DNA from: Alsobacter sp040380755
Lineage (GTDB): Bacteria; Pseudomonadota; Alphaproteobacteria; Rhizobiales; Beijerinckiaceae
Assembly (NCBI GenBank): GCA_040380755.1
Contig: JBEIIL010000052.1
Coordinates: 1 to 24,119, forward strand
Length of the DNA: 24,119 nt
Direction of reading: 5' to 3'
Shown here: piece after piece, positions 17,635 through 24,119 of the stretch
Position numbering within the stretch: position 1 is the stretch's first letter
Layout: each line of letters begins with the position of its first letter
The notes under the pieces: model-generated
What the model was told of the DNA's origin: nothing
Databases searched by the model: none
The model's input: the letters and a program-made list of their open reading frames with translations, nothing else
Translations under genes and position numbers: made by a program

Positions 17635-18128
17635 GGTCCGGCGCGTCGGAGCCTGATGATCACGTCGACCCGGGCGATCTCCATGCCGGGCGGCGGCTCG
17701 GGCAGCGCCGAGACCTCGACCTGCTGGCCGTCGACGTCTGTGAGCACATTCTCACCCTCGACGAAAAAGTGGTGGTGATCGCTCACATTCGTGTCGAAAT
17801 AGGTTTTCGCGCCGTCGACCGCGACCTCGCGCAAGAGGCCGGCCTGCGTGAACTGGTGCAGCGTGTTGTAGATCGTCGCGAGCGAGACCGGGACGCGGGC
17901 GCGGGCCGCCTCTTCGTGCAGCAACTCGGCGGTGACATGCCGGTCACCCTTGGCAAACAGCAGCCAGCCGAGCCCGACGCGCTGGCGTGTCGGACGCAAT
18001 CCCACCTGCCTGAGGCGGTGGCGCAAATCGTGGAAGGGGCAGCCGCTCTGCTCGGGCCAATGCTTCGACCGCTCCTGCGAGCGGACGGGCGCGGCGCGAC
18101 CGGGAGCAACTGGGATGGATCCCGCCAT
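17631..18128 (-). CDS. irr: Iron response regulator Irr (Fur family)
   Basis: Heme-responsive Fur-family regulator that, in alphaproteobacteria, represses heme synthesis and other iron-using genes when iron is low and is inactivated or degraded on heme binding. The 165 residues match Irr: GLRPTRQRVGLGWLLFAKGDRHVTAELLHEEA, VPVSLATIYNTLHQFTQAGLL, then KTYFDTNVSDHHHFF. It has a Cys-Pro heme regulatory motif, C30-P31 in SGCPFHD, at the place of C29 in Bradyrhizobium Irr, and the histidine triplet H118-H120 that forms the second heme site there. It is divergent from fabA. No strong Shine-Dalgarno is seen. Confidence 0.94.
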   Translation of the reverse strand: MAGSIPVAPGRAAPVRSQERSKHWPEQSGCPFHDLRHRLRQVGLRPTRQRVGLGWLLFAKGDRHVTAELLHEEAARARVPVSLATIYNTLHQFTQAGLLREVAVDGAKTYFDTNVSDHHHFFVEGENVLTDVDGQQVEVSALPEPPPGMEIARVDVIIRLRRAGP

Positions 18129-18166
18129 GGTGGATGTTCAAACCGTCGCAGAGTGTTTCACCGGAC

Positions 18167-18195
18167 AACATAGGGATCGCGGGCCGCAGCCGCAA
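18167..18195 (-). promoter_or_regulatory. Possible irr promoter
   Basis: On the minus strand, TTGCGG (18190-18195) and TATGTT (18167-18172) are separated by 17 bp, about 40 bp upstream of the irr ATG. The -35 is 3 of 6 and the -10 is 4 of 6 to consensus. Modest support. I found no TTAGAA-type iron control element in the 219-bp irr-fabA gap. Confidence 0.3.
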
Positions 18196-18347
18196 CCCGG
18201 GGTTTTCCGGACCGCCTGACGGACGTGAGGACGGGGCCCTGTTCACGGTTTCCGAGTGCACGCGGCTGTGTTACCAAGCTGCCGGTCGGGCGGTGCGTCA
18301 GCGTGCCGCCCCGGTTTGGCATGGCGGTTACGGAGTCCTCGGGGGAC

Positions 18348-18863
18348 ATGCAGCAGCAGCGCGCGAGCTACGAATACGAGGATCTGCTGGCGTGCGGGCG
18401 TGGCGAGATCTTTGGAGCCGGCAATGCCCAGCTGCCGTTGCCGCCCATGCTAATGTTCGACCGGATCGCCGAAGTGTCGGAAAGCGGCGGGGCGAACGGC
18501 AAGGGTTTTATCCGCGCCGAGCTCGCAGTGCGGCCCGACCTCTGGTTTTTTCCCTGCCATTTCAAGGGCGACCCGGTGATGCCCGGCTGTCTGGGGCTCG
18601 ATGCCCTGTGGCAGCTGTGCGGCTTCTATCTCGGCTGGCTCGGTGCTGAAGGCCGCGGCCGCGCCCTGGGGGTCGGCGAGGTGAAGTTTTCCGACCAGGT
18701 CCTGCCCACCGTGAAGCAGGTCGTGTATGGCGTCGACCTGAAGCGTGTGTTCCGCTCCAAGCTGGTGCTGGGCATCGCCGACGGCTGGCTCGAGGCGGAT
18801 GGCCGGCGCATCTACGAGGCCAAAGACCTGAGGGTCGGCCTGTTCAAGACCGCGGCAGCCTGA
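18348..18863 (+). CDS. fabA: 3-hydroxydecanoyl-[ACP] dehydratase/isomerase FabA
   Basis: Dehydrates 3-hydroxyacyl-ACP and isomerises trans-2- to cis-3-decenoyl-ACP, the branch point to unsaturated fatty acids. The 171 residues match E. coli FabA along the whole length, including YEDLLACGRGEIFG, the catalytic H71 in CHFKGDPVMPG and D85 in GCLGLDALWQLCGFYLGWLG. ATG 18348 gives the family N-terminus with GGGGG just upstream; ATG 18321 would add nine residues. It is first of fabA-fabB-fabI and divergent from irr. Confidence 0.97.
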   Translation: MQQQRASYEYEDLLACGRGEIFGAGNAQLPLPPMLMFDRIAEVSESGGANGKGFIRAELAVRPDLWFFPCHFKGDPVMPGCLGLDALWQLCGFYLGWLGAEGRGRALGVGEVKFSDQVLPTVKQVVYGVDLKRVFRSKLVLGIADGWLEADGRRIYEAKDLRVGLFKTAAA

Positions 18864-18905
18864 GCGGCACACGTCGCCGGGCTCCACGAACAAGGGAACG
18901 CACCA

Positions 18906-20129
18906 ATGAGACGCGTCGTCGTCACCGGCATGGGCATCGTGTCGTCGATCGGCAACACGACCCAGGAGGTCCTGGCTTCGCTGCACGAGGCGAAATCGGG
19001 TATCTCGCACGCCGCGCGCTACGAGGAGATCGGGTTCCGCTGCCAGGTGCACGGCGAGCCGAGCCTTGATCCGTCGACGCTCGTCGACCGGCGCGCCATG
19101 CGCTTCCACGCCACCGGCACGGCGTGGAACCATGTGGCGATGGACCAGGCGATCCGCGACGCCGGGCTGGAGGAGCGCGAGATCCAGCACGAGCGCACCG
19201 GCATCATCATGGGCTCGGGCGGCCCCTCGGCGCGCGTCATCGTCGAGGCCGCCGATACGGCCCGCACCAAGGGCCCGAAGCGCATCGGCCCGTTCGCAGT
19301 GCCCAAGGCGATGTCGTCGACCGCCTCGGCGACACTCGCCACTTGGTTCAAGATCAAGGGCGTGAACTACTCGATCTCGTCGGCCTGCGCGACGTCCAAC
19401 CACTGCATCGGCAACGCCTATGAGATGATCCAGTATGGCAAGCAGGATGTGATGTTCGCCGGCGGCTGCGAGGAGCTGGACTGGACCCTGTCGGTGCTGT
19501 TCGACGCCATGGGGGCCATGTCGACGAAGTTCAATGATCGCCCGACCGTTGCCTCACGGGCGTATGACGCCAACCGGGACGGGTTCGTGATCGCCGGCGG
19601 CGCCGGGGTCGTGGTGCTGGAGGAGCTCGAGCACGCCCGGGCCCGCGGCGCGAAGATCTACGGCGAGATTGTCGGCTACGGGGCGACCTCGGATGGCTAC
19701 GACATGGTGGCGCCGTCCGGCGAGGGCGCCGTGCGCTGCATGCGCCAGGCGCTGGCCACGGTGAACGGCCCGATCGATTACATCAACCCGCACGCGACCT
19801 CGACGCCGGTGGGCGACCAGAAGGAAATCGAGGCCATCCGCGAGGTGTTCGGCACCGGTGATGCCTGCCCGCCGATTTCGGCCACGAAGTCGCTGACCGG
19901 TCACTCCCTCGGGGCCACCGGCGTGCAGGAGGCGATCTATTCGCTGCTGATGATGCAGAACGGCTTCATCTGCGAGAGCGCCAATATCGAGGAGCTTGAT
20001 CCGGCCTTCGCCGACATGCCGATCGTCCGCAAGCGCGTGGACAACGCCAAGCTCGGCACGGTGCTGTCGAACTCGTTCGGCTTCGGCGGCACCAACGCCA
20101 CCATCGTGATGAAGCGGCTCGACGCCTGA
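18906..20129 (+). CDS. fabB: 3-oxoacyl-[ACP] synthase I FabB
   Basis: Condensing enzyme that elongates cis-3-decenoyl-ACP and so commits carbon to unsaturated fatty acids. The 407 residues have the nucleophile C161 (SSACATSNHCIG), H296 (NPHATSTPVGD), K328 and H333 (KSLTGHSLGATG), and the C-terminal SFGFGGTNATIV. It is FabB rather than FabF by length, by the cysteine context, and by its position 42 bp after fabA. AAGGGA precedes the ATG. It is probably co-transcribed with fabA and fabI. Confidence 0.97.
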   Translation: MRRVVVTGMGIVSSIGNTTQEVLASLHEAKSGISHAARYEEIGFRCQVHGEPSLDPSTLVDRRAMRFHATGTAWNHVAMDQAIRDAGLEEREIQHERTGIIMGSGGPSARVIVEAADTARTKGPKRIGPFAVPKAMSSTASATLATWFKIKGVNYSISSACATSNHCIGNAYEMIQYGKQDVMFAGGCEELDWTLSVLFDAMGAMSTKFNDRPTVASRAYDANRDGFVIAGGAGVVVLEELEHARARGAKIYGEIVGYGATSDGYDMVAPSGEGAVRCMRQALATVNGPIDYINPHATSTPVGDQKEIEAIREVFGTGDACPPISATKSLTGHSLGATGVQEAIYSLLMMQNGFICESANIEELDPAFADMPIVRKRVDNAKLGTVLSNSFGFGGTNATIVMKRLDA

Positions 20130-20157
20130 GCGCCGCCGCAACCCGCAGGAGCGGTGC

Positions 20158-21003
20158 ATGACCTCCCTGATGCAGGGCAAGCGAGGCCTGATCATGGGCG
20201 TCGCCAACGACCATTCGATTGCCTGGGGCATTGCCCGCATGGTGGCGCAGCACGGCGCGAGCCTCGCTTTCACCTATCAGGGCAACGCGCTGCGCAAGCG
20301 CGTGGAGCCGCTGGCCAACAGCCTCGGCTCGACCTTGGTGCTGCCCTGCGATGTCGAGGACCTGGCCAGCGTCGACGCGACCTTCGCGGCGCTGCGCGAG
20401 GGCTGGGGCGGGCTGGATTTCGTGGTGCATGCCATCGGCTTTTCCGACAAGGCCGAGCTGAAGGGCCGCTATGCGGACACGTCGCGCGAGAATTTCACCC
20501 GCACGATGGTGATCTCATGCTTCTCCTTCACCGAGGTGGCGAAGCGGGCGGCCGCGCTCATGGGCCCGGGCGGCAGCCTGGTGACGCTCACCTATGGCGG
20601 CTCAAGCCGGGTGATGCCCAACTACAACGTCATGGGTGTCGCCAAGGCGGCGCTGGAGGCGAGTGTCCGCTATCTGGCGAATGATTTCGGGCCTTCGGGC
20701 ATTCGTGTGAACGCGCTGTCGCCCGGACCTGTGCGGACTCTGGCGGGCGCCGGCATCGCGGATGCGCGGCTGATGTTCAACTTCCAGAAGCGGCATGCGC
20801 CGCTCCGGCGCACCGTGTCGTTGGAGGATATCGGCGGCTCGGCCCTCTACCTGCTGAGCGACCTTTCGGGAGGCGTGACCGGCGAGGTCCACCACGTCGA
20901 CTCGGGCTACAACATCATCTCGATGCCGCATCCCGAGGCGCTGAAGACGCTCGACGCCGCCGAGACGGCGGCCGAGGAGCGCTCGGCCGCGGCGACAGAC
21001 TGA
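20158..21003 (+). CDS. fabI: Enoyl-[ACP] reductase (NADH) FabI
   Basis: Reduces trans-2-enoyl-ACP at the end of each elongation cycle; it is the triclosan target in many bacteria. The 281 residues are of the FabI short-chain dehydrogenase type, with the cofactor loop GVANDHSIAWGIA and the active site Y146, Y156 and K163 (LTYGG and YNVMGVAK) at the same numbers as in E. coli. About 20 extra acidic/alanine-rich residues follow the conserved C-terminus. AGGAG precedes the ATG, 28 bp after fabB. Its stop is 9 bp from that of the convergent antiporter gene. Confidence 0.97.
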   Translation: MTSLMQGKRGLIMGVANDHSIAWGIARMVAQHGASLAFTYQGNALRKRVEPLANSLGSTLVLPCDVEDLASVDATFAALREGWGGLDFVVHAIGFSDKAELKGRYADTSRENFTRTMVISCFSFTEVAKRAAALMGPGGSLVTLTYGGSSRVMPNYNVMGVAKAALEASVRYLANDFGPSGIRVNALSPGPVRTLAGAGIADARLMFNFQKRHAPLRRTVSLEDIGGSALYLLSDLSGGVTGEVHHVDSGYNIISMPHPEALKTLDAAETAAEERSAAATD

Positions 21004-21012
21004 CCGCGTCGC

Positions 21013-22428
21013 CTAAACCAAGAATAGCAGCGTGATCAGGCCGAACAGCGGCAGAAGAATAGCGCCGGACCATGCCATGTAGCCGATGAAGCTCGGCATC
21101 GGCACGCCGGCGGTGCGGGCGATGGCGTAGACCATGAAGTTTGGCGCATTGCCGATATAGCTGTTGGCCCCCATGAAGACGGCACCCATCGAAATCGCGG
21201 TCAGTGTCGGCGCCAGCGTGGTCATGAGCTCTTGCGGATTGCCGCCGGCGAGCTCGAAAAACACCAGATAGGTCGGCGCGTTGTCGAGGAACGACGACAG
21301 CAGCCCGGTGAGCCAGAAATAGGCCACCGGAGACGGCGAGCCATCCGGGCGCGTCACCAGCCCGACCAGAGGCGCAAAAACGCCGTCACGCCCCGCCTGC
21401 AACATGGCCAGCACCGGGATGATGCAGACAAAGATCGCTGCGAACAGCTTGGCGACTTCGCGGATCGGCTCCCAGTCGAACCCGTTCGCGCGCCGATGTT
21501 CGGGCCTTGTCATGGCCAGCGACGCGAGGCCGACCGCTACCATGACGGCATCTCGGACAAGGTTCTGCAGTGGCAGGTGCACGCCGTGAATGGTGAATTC
21601 GATTCCCGGTTTCCACAGGCCGCTCAGCAGGATCGCGGCGATCGCCACGCCGATCAACGCAAGATTTTGGGTCCCGCGCAGGCGGACGGGCTTGTCAGGG
21701 GTGGGATCGCGACGGCGACGATCTTCTGCTTCCCGGCGATATTGCCAGGAGTCATAGGCATAGAAAACGGCCAGCAGGATCGCCGTACAGAGCAGCGTCT
21801 CGCGATACAAATTCTTGGTGGTCCAGAAGAAATCGACACCCCGCAGGAAGCCGAGGAACAGTGGCGGGTCGCCCAGCGGCGACAGGGAGCCGCCAATGTT
21901 CGACACGAGGAAGATGAAGAACACGACCACATGCACGCAGGAACGTCTGTCGTCATTGGCGCGCAGGATCGGCCTGATGAGAACCATCGAGGCTCCGGTG
22001 GTGCCAATCACGCTGGCAAGGCCCGTCCCGATAGCCAGGATCAGCGTATTGTTGATCGGCGAGCCGTGGATGTTGCCGGCCACGACAACACCTCCGGCTG
22101 CCGTGAAAAGCGCGAACAGCATCAGGATGAAGGGCATGTACTCCAGCAGAAGCGCATGCAGCACCGCTCCCGTGGTGATCGACGGGCCGTAGACGAGCGC
22201 CATCGGCACGACTGCCAACGCGGCCCAGACGGCGGCGATCTTGCCGTAGTGGTGATGCCACACATGCGCGAACAGCAGCGGCCCCAGGGCGATCGACAGC
22301 AGGATGCCCAGGAACGGCAGTGCCCAGAACAGGCCGAGACTGCGGCCATCGAGGGCTTCAGCGGCAAGGGCGGGGGACGCCAGGTCGAGTGTGGCGGCGG
22401 CAATGCAGGCCAGGCGGAACGGACGCAC
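21013..22428 (-). CDS. NhaD/CitMHS-like sodium:proton antiporter family protein
   Basis: Polytopic inner-membrane ion transporter of the ion-transporter superfamily. The 471 residues show about a dozen hydrophobic segments and the family loops SNIGGSLSPLGDPPLFLGFLRGVDFFW and SSFLDNAPTYLVFF, plus GANSYIGNAPNFMVYAIA; these repeated re-entrant motifs are typical of the CitMHS_2/NhaD group. The first 25 or so residues look like a cleavable signal peptide (ending ASPALAAEALDG). GTG 22428 has GGAG 7 nt upstream and is preferred over the GTG at 22455, which has none. Sodium/proton exchange is inferred from the family; the ion is not proven. Confidence 0.85.
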   Translation of the reverse strand: MRPFRLACIAAATLDLASPALAAEALDGRSLGLFWALPFLGILLSIALGPLLFAHVWHHHYGKIAAVWAALAVVPMALVYGPSITTGAVLHALLLEYMPFILMLFALFTAAGGVVVAGNIHGSPINNTLILAIGTGLASVIGTTGASMVLIRPILRANDDRRSCVHVVVFFIFLVSNIGGSLSPLGDPPLFLGFLRGVDFFWTTKNLYRETLLCTAILLAVFYAYDSWQYRREAEDRRRRDPTPDKPVRLRGTQNLALIGVAIAAILLSGLWKPGIEFTIHGVHLPLQNLVRDAVMVAVGLASLAMTRPEHRRANGFDWEPIREVAKLFAAIFVCIIPVLAMLQAGRDGVFAPLVGLVTRPDGSPSPVAYFWLTGLLSSFLDNAPTYLVFFELAGGNPQELMTTLAPTLTAISMGAVFMGANSYIGNAPNFMVYAIARTAGVPMPSFIGYMAWSGAILLPLFGLITLLFLV

Positions 22429-22562
22429 GCAGAATCTCCGACAATCAAACGGCACACCGTCGGGTCGGGGGACTGACGGCCATCAGAAACTGTTTTATCG
22501 GGACGACGGCCTCCCGTCCCACGAAGTTGGCGCTTTTTCCGCTCTTTCTTCCGCCAAGACGC

Positions 22563-22587
22563 GTCAATCGTGGTATCGGTCAATCGT
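22563..22587. repeat. 9-bp direct repeat upstream of the amidotransferase gene
   Basis: GTCAATCGT occurs at 22563-22571 and 22579-22587, 16 bp apart start to start, 25-50 bp upstream of the ATG. Two further small dyads lie in the same leader: GGGACG/CGTCCC (22500-22505 and 22515-22520) and TTGGCG/CGCCAA (22527-22532 and 22552-22557). This could be an operator. The rest of the 184-bp divergent gap shows no clear promoter. Confidence 0.3.
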
Positions 22588-22612
22588 CGTCGTTTCGTCA
22601 TGCGGACCCGCC

Positions 22613-23404
22613 ATGTGCCGCTTTCTCGCTTACCGGGGCGCCCCGGTCTATCTGGAAGACCTCGTCAGCGCGCCGTGCCACTCGCTCGTGCATCAGTCGC
22701 AGCACGCCGAGGAAACGAAGACGGGCACGAATGGCGACGGCTTTGGCATTGGCTGGTATGGCACCCGCGCCGAACCCGGAGCCTATCGCGAGCTGCGACC
22801 CGCCTGGTCGGACGAAAACCTGCAGTCGCTCTGCTCCCAGGTGCAGTCGCGCCTGTTTTTCGCCCATGTGCGCGCGGCGACAGGCACCGCCACCACGCGG
22901 GCGAACTGCCACCCCTTCGTCCAGGGTCGGTGGATGTTCATGCACAACGGCCAGATCGGCGGCTACCACACCGTGCGCCGGCGGCTCGAGGCGCTGATTC
23001 CAGACGTGCTGTACACCGCGCGCGGCGGCACCACCGACAGCGAGGCGATCTTCCTGGCCGCCTTTGCCGACGGGCTCGAGGCCGATCCGGTCGGCGCCAT
23101 GGCGCGCACCCTGTCGCGCGTCCGGACCATGATGGCGGACGCCGGGATCGGCCAGGCGCTGCGCTTTACCGCCGCACTGACCGACGGGCGCGACCTCTAC
23201 GCCTTTCGCTGGTCGACCGACGAACGGCCGGCGACGCTGTACTGGCGCGAGCAGAACGAGTCCCTGGTGATCGTCTCCGAACCGCTCGACCGTGCGCAGG
23301 AGGGCTGGCGCGAGGTGCCGGGCGCCTGTGCGCTGGTGGCCCGGCAGGGTCGCGGCGTGACGCTCGACTGCATGGCCAGCGCGATCGCGCGCGCTGCGGC
23401 CTGA
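22613..23404 (+). CDS. Class II glutamine amidotransferase (YafJ/EgtC-like)
   Basis: Ntn-hydrolase-fold protein with the glutaminase nucleophile Cys2 exposed after removal of Met (MCRFLAYRG). Further motifs are GTNGDGFGIGWYG, HVRAATGT, MHNGQIGGY and GGTTDSEAIFL, all of the glutamine-amidotransferase type II domain. The 263 residues are about the length of the stand-alone YafJ/EgtC family, so it likely hydrolyses a gamma-glutamyl amide. No egt genes are nearby, so ergothioneine synthesis is not supported and the real substrate is unknown. It ends 16 bp from the convergent transaldolase gene. Confidence 0.88.
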   Translation: MCRFLAYRGAPVYLEDLVSAPCHSLVHQSQHAEETKTGTNGDGFGIGWYGTRAEPGAYRELRPAWSDENLQSLCSQVQSRLFFAHVRAATGTATTRANCHPFVQGRWMFMHNGQIGGYHTVRRRLEALIPDVLYTARGGTTDSEAIFLAAFADGLEADPVGAMARTLSRVRTMMADAGIGQALRFTAALTDGRDLYAFRWSTDERPATLYWREQNESLVIVSEPLDRAQEGWREVPGACALVARQGRGVTLDCMASAIARAAA

Positions 23405-23420
23405 CCGAGGCGACGGCGGA

Positions 23421-24119
23421 TCAGGCCGACAGGCGCTCAGCCACCATGGCGTGCAGACCCCGCAGATCACGGGCGAAGAGCCGGATGCCTTCGGCCAGCT
23501 TCTCGGTCGCCATCGCGTCCTCGTTGAGGGCAAAGCGGAACGCCGGCTCGCCGCTGGCCAGGCGATCCGGGCCCTCGGCCACCGCAGCGACAGGGTCGAG
23601 CCGGCGGGGGAGCGGGCCTTGGTCGGCCTGCAGCGCCTCCAACAATGCCGGCGCGATCGTCAGCCGGTCGCAGCCTGCCAGCGCTTCGATCTCGCCGGTG
23701 TTGCGGAAGGAGGCACCCATCACCACCGTGCCGTGGCCGTGGCGCTTGTAGTAGGCGTAGATGCGCCGCACCGAGAGCACGCCGGGATCCTCCTCCGGGC
23801 CGAAGCTGCGGCCTGCGGCCTTGACGTGCCAGTCCAGGATACGGCCAACAAAGGGCGAGATCAGGAAGGCCCCGGCCTCGGCCGCGGCCGCCGCCTGGGT
23901 CAGCGAGAACAGCAGCGTCAGGTTACAGTCGATGCCCTCGCTCGGGAGGATGGCGGCGGCGCGGATTCCCTCCCAGGTGGAGGCGATCTTGACCAGGATC
24001 CGCTCGCGGCCGATGCCGCGCTCCGCATAGGCGGCGATGACCGCGCGGGCCTTGGCGACGGTGGCCTGCGTGTCGAAGGACAGGTCGGCGTCGACCTCGG
24101 TCGAGACGCGGCCGGGCAC
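23421..24119 (-). CDS. tal: Transaldolase (partial, N-terminus beyond right edge)
   Basis: Transfers a dihydroxyacetone unit between sugar phosphates in the non-oxidative pentose phosphate pathway. The visible 232 residues are the C-terminal two thirds of a TalB-type enzyme. They include GRVSTEVDADLSFDT, the Schiff-base lysine in ILVKIASTWEGIRAA, GIDCNLTLLFSLTQAAAAAEAGAFLISPFVGRILDW, and VMGASFRNTGEIEALAGCDRLTIAPALLE. The first 80 or so residues lie off the edge. It ends with an ordinary C-terminus, so it is not the N-terminal part of a fused transaldolase/glucose-6-phosphate isomerase. Confidence 0.94.
   Translation of the reverse strand: MPGRVSTEVDADLSFDTQATVAKARAVIAAYAERGIGRERILVKIASTWEGIRAAAILPSEGIDCNLTLLFSLTQAAAAAEAGAFLISPFVGRILDWHVKAAGRSFGPEEDPGVLSVRRIYAYYKRHGHGTVVMGASFRNTGEIEALAGCDRLTIAPALLEALQADQGPLPRRLDPVAAVAEGPDRLASGEPAFRFALNEDAMATEKLAEGIRLFARDLRGLHAMVAERLSA

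Noticed and set aside
16897..18162. GTGTTTCACC at 16897-16906 and 18153-18162 upstream of the dehydrogenase and irr genes
   Set aside because: A single shared 10-mer between two unlinked leaders, at different distances from the start codons. There is not enough to call a regulon motif.
21232..22476. 414-residue plus-strand frame opposite the antiporter gene
   Set aside because: The minus strand has clear membrane-protein motifs; the plus product is rich in Arg, Gln, Asp and His as expected for the complement of hydrophobic codons.

Overview
The window is a chromosomal, GC-rich (about two thirds G+C by eye) stretch of housekeeping genes from an alphaproteobacterium. The class is supported by three things: the order gyrB-recF-dnaN-dnaA / rpsT / enoyl-CoA hydratase / mutM / ubiE-ubiB-coaBC-dut, the presence of the heme-responsive iron regulator Irr, and a fabA-fabB-fabI cluster beside irr. 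I cannot fix the order from sequence alone (Rhodospirillales or Rhizobiales-like). I see no insertion sequence, prophage, tRNA, rRNA or CRISPR.

Region 1 (1-5933, all minus strand) is the replication block: gyrB (cut by the left edge), recF, dnaN and dnaA. Region 2 (5934-6781) is the only long gene-free stretch. It has an AT-rich island, seven GANTC sites and degenerate DnaA boxes, and it ends in the rpsT terminator, so it is a candidate oriC/dnaA control region. Region 3 (6782-9761, all minus) holds rpsT, a TSUP-family membrane permease, an enoyl-CoA hydratase and mutM (fpg).

Region 4 (9852-13898, plus) is a tight run of ubiE and ubiB (ubiquinone synthesis), coaBC (coenzyme A synthesis) and dut (dUTPase). 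It is followed by an Rrf2-family regulator and a cysteine synthase whose leader carries a strong dyad. Region 5 (15515-17621) has a VOC-fold protein coupled to a D-2-hydroxyacid dehydrogenase, then a divergent secreted SH3-domain protein.

Region 6 (17631-21003) pairs irr with the divergent fabA-fabB-fabI set for unsaturated fatty acid synthesis. Region 7 (21013-24119) has an NhaD/CitMHS-like antiporter, a divergent class II glutamine amidotransferase and a transaldolase cut by the right edge.

The first eight genes are all on the minus strand, and most genes after 9.85 kb are on the plus strand. This is what is expected if replication starts near the dnaA-mutM interval. No novel multi-gene system is evident. 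The interesting signals are regulatory: the dnaA leader, the putative origin, the Rrf2-cysK junction and the Irr-fab junction.
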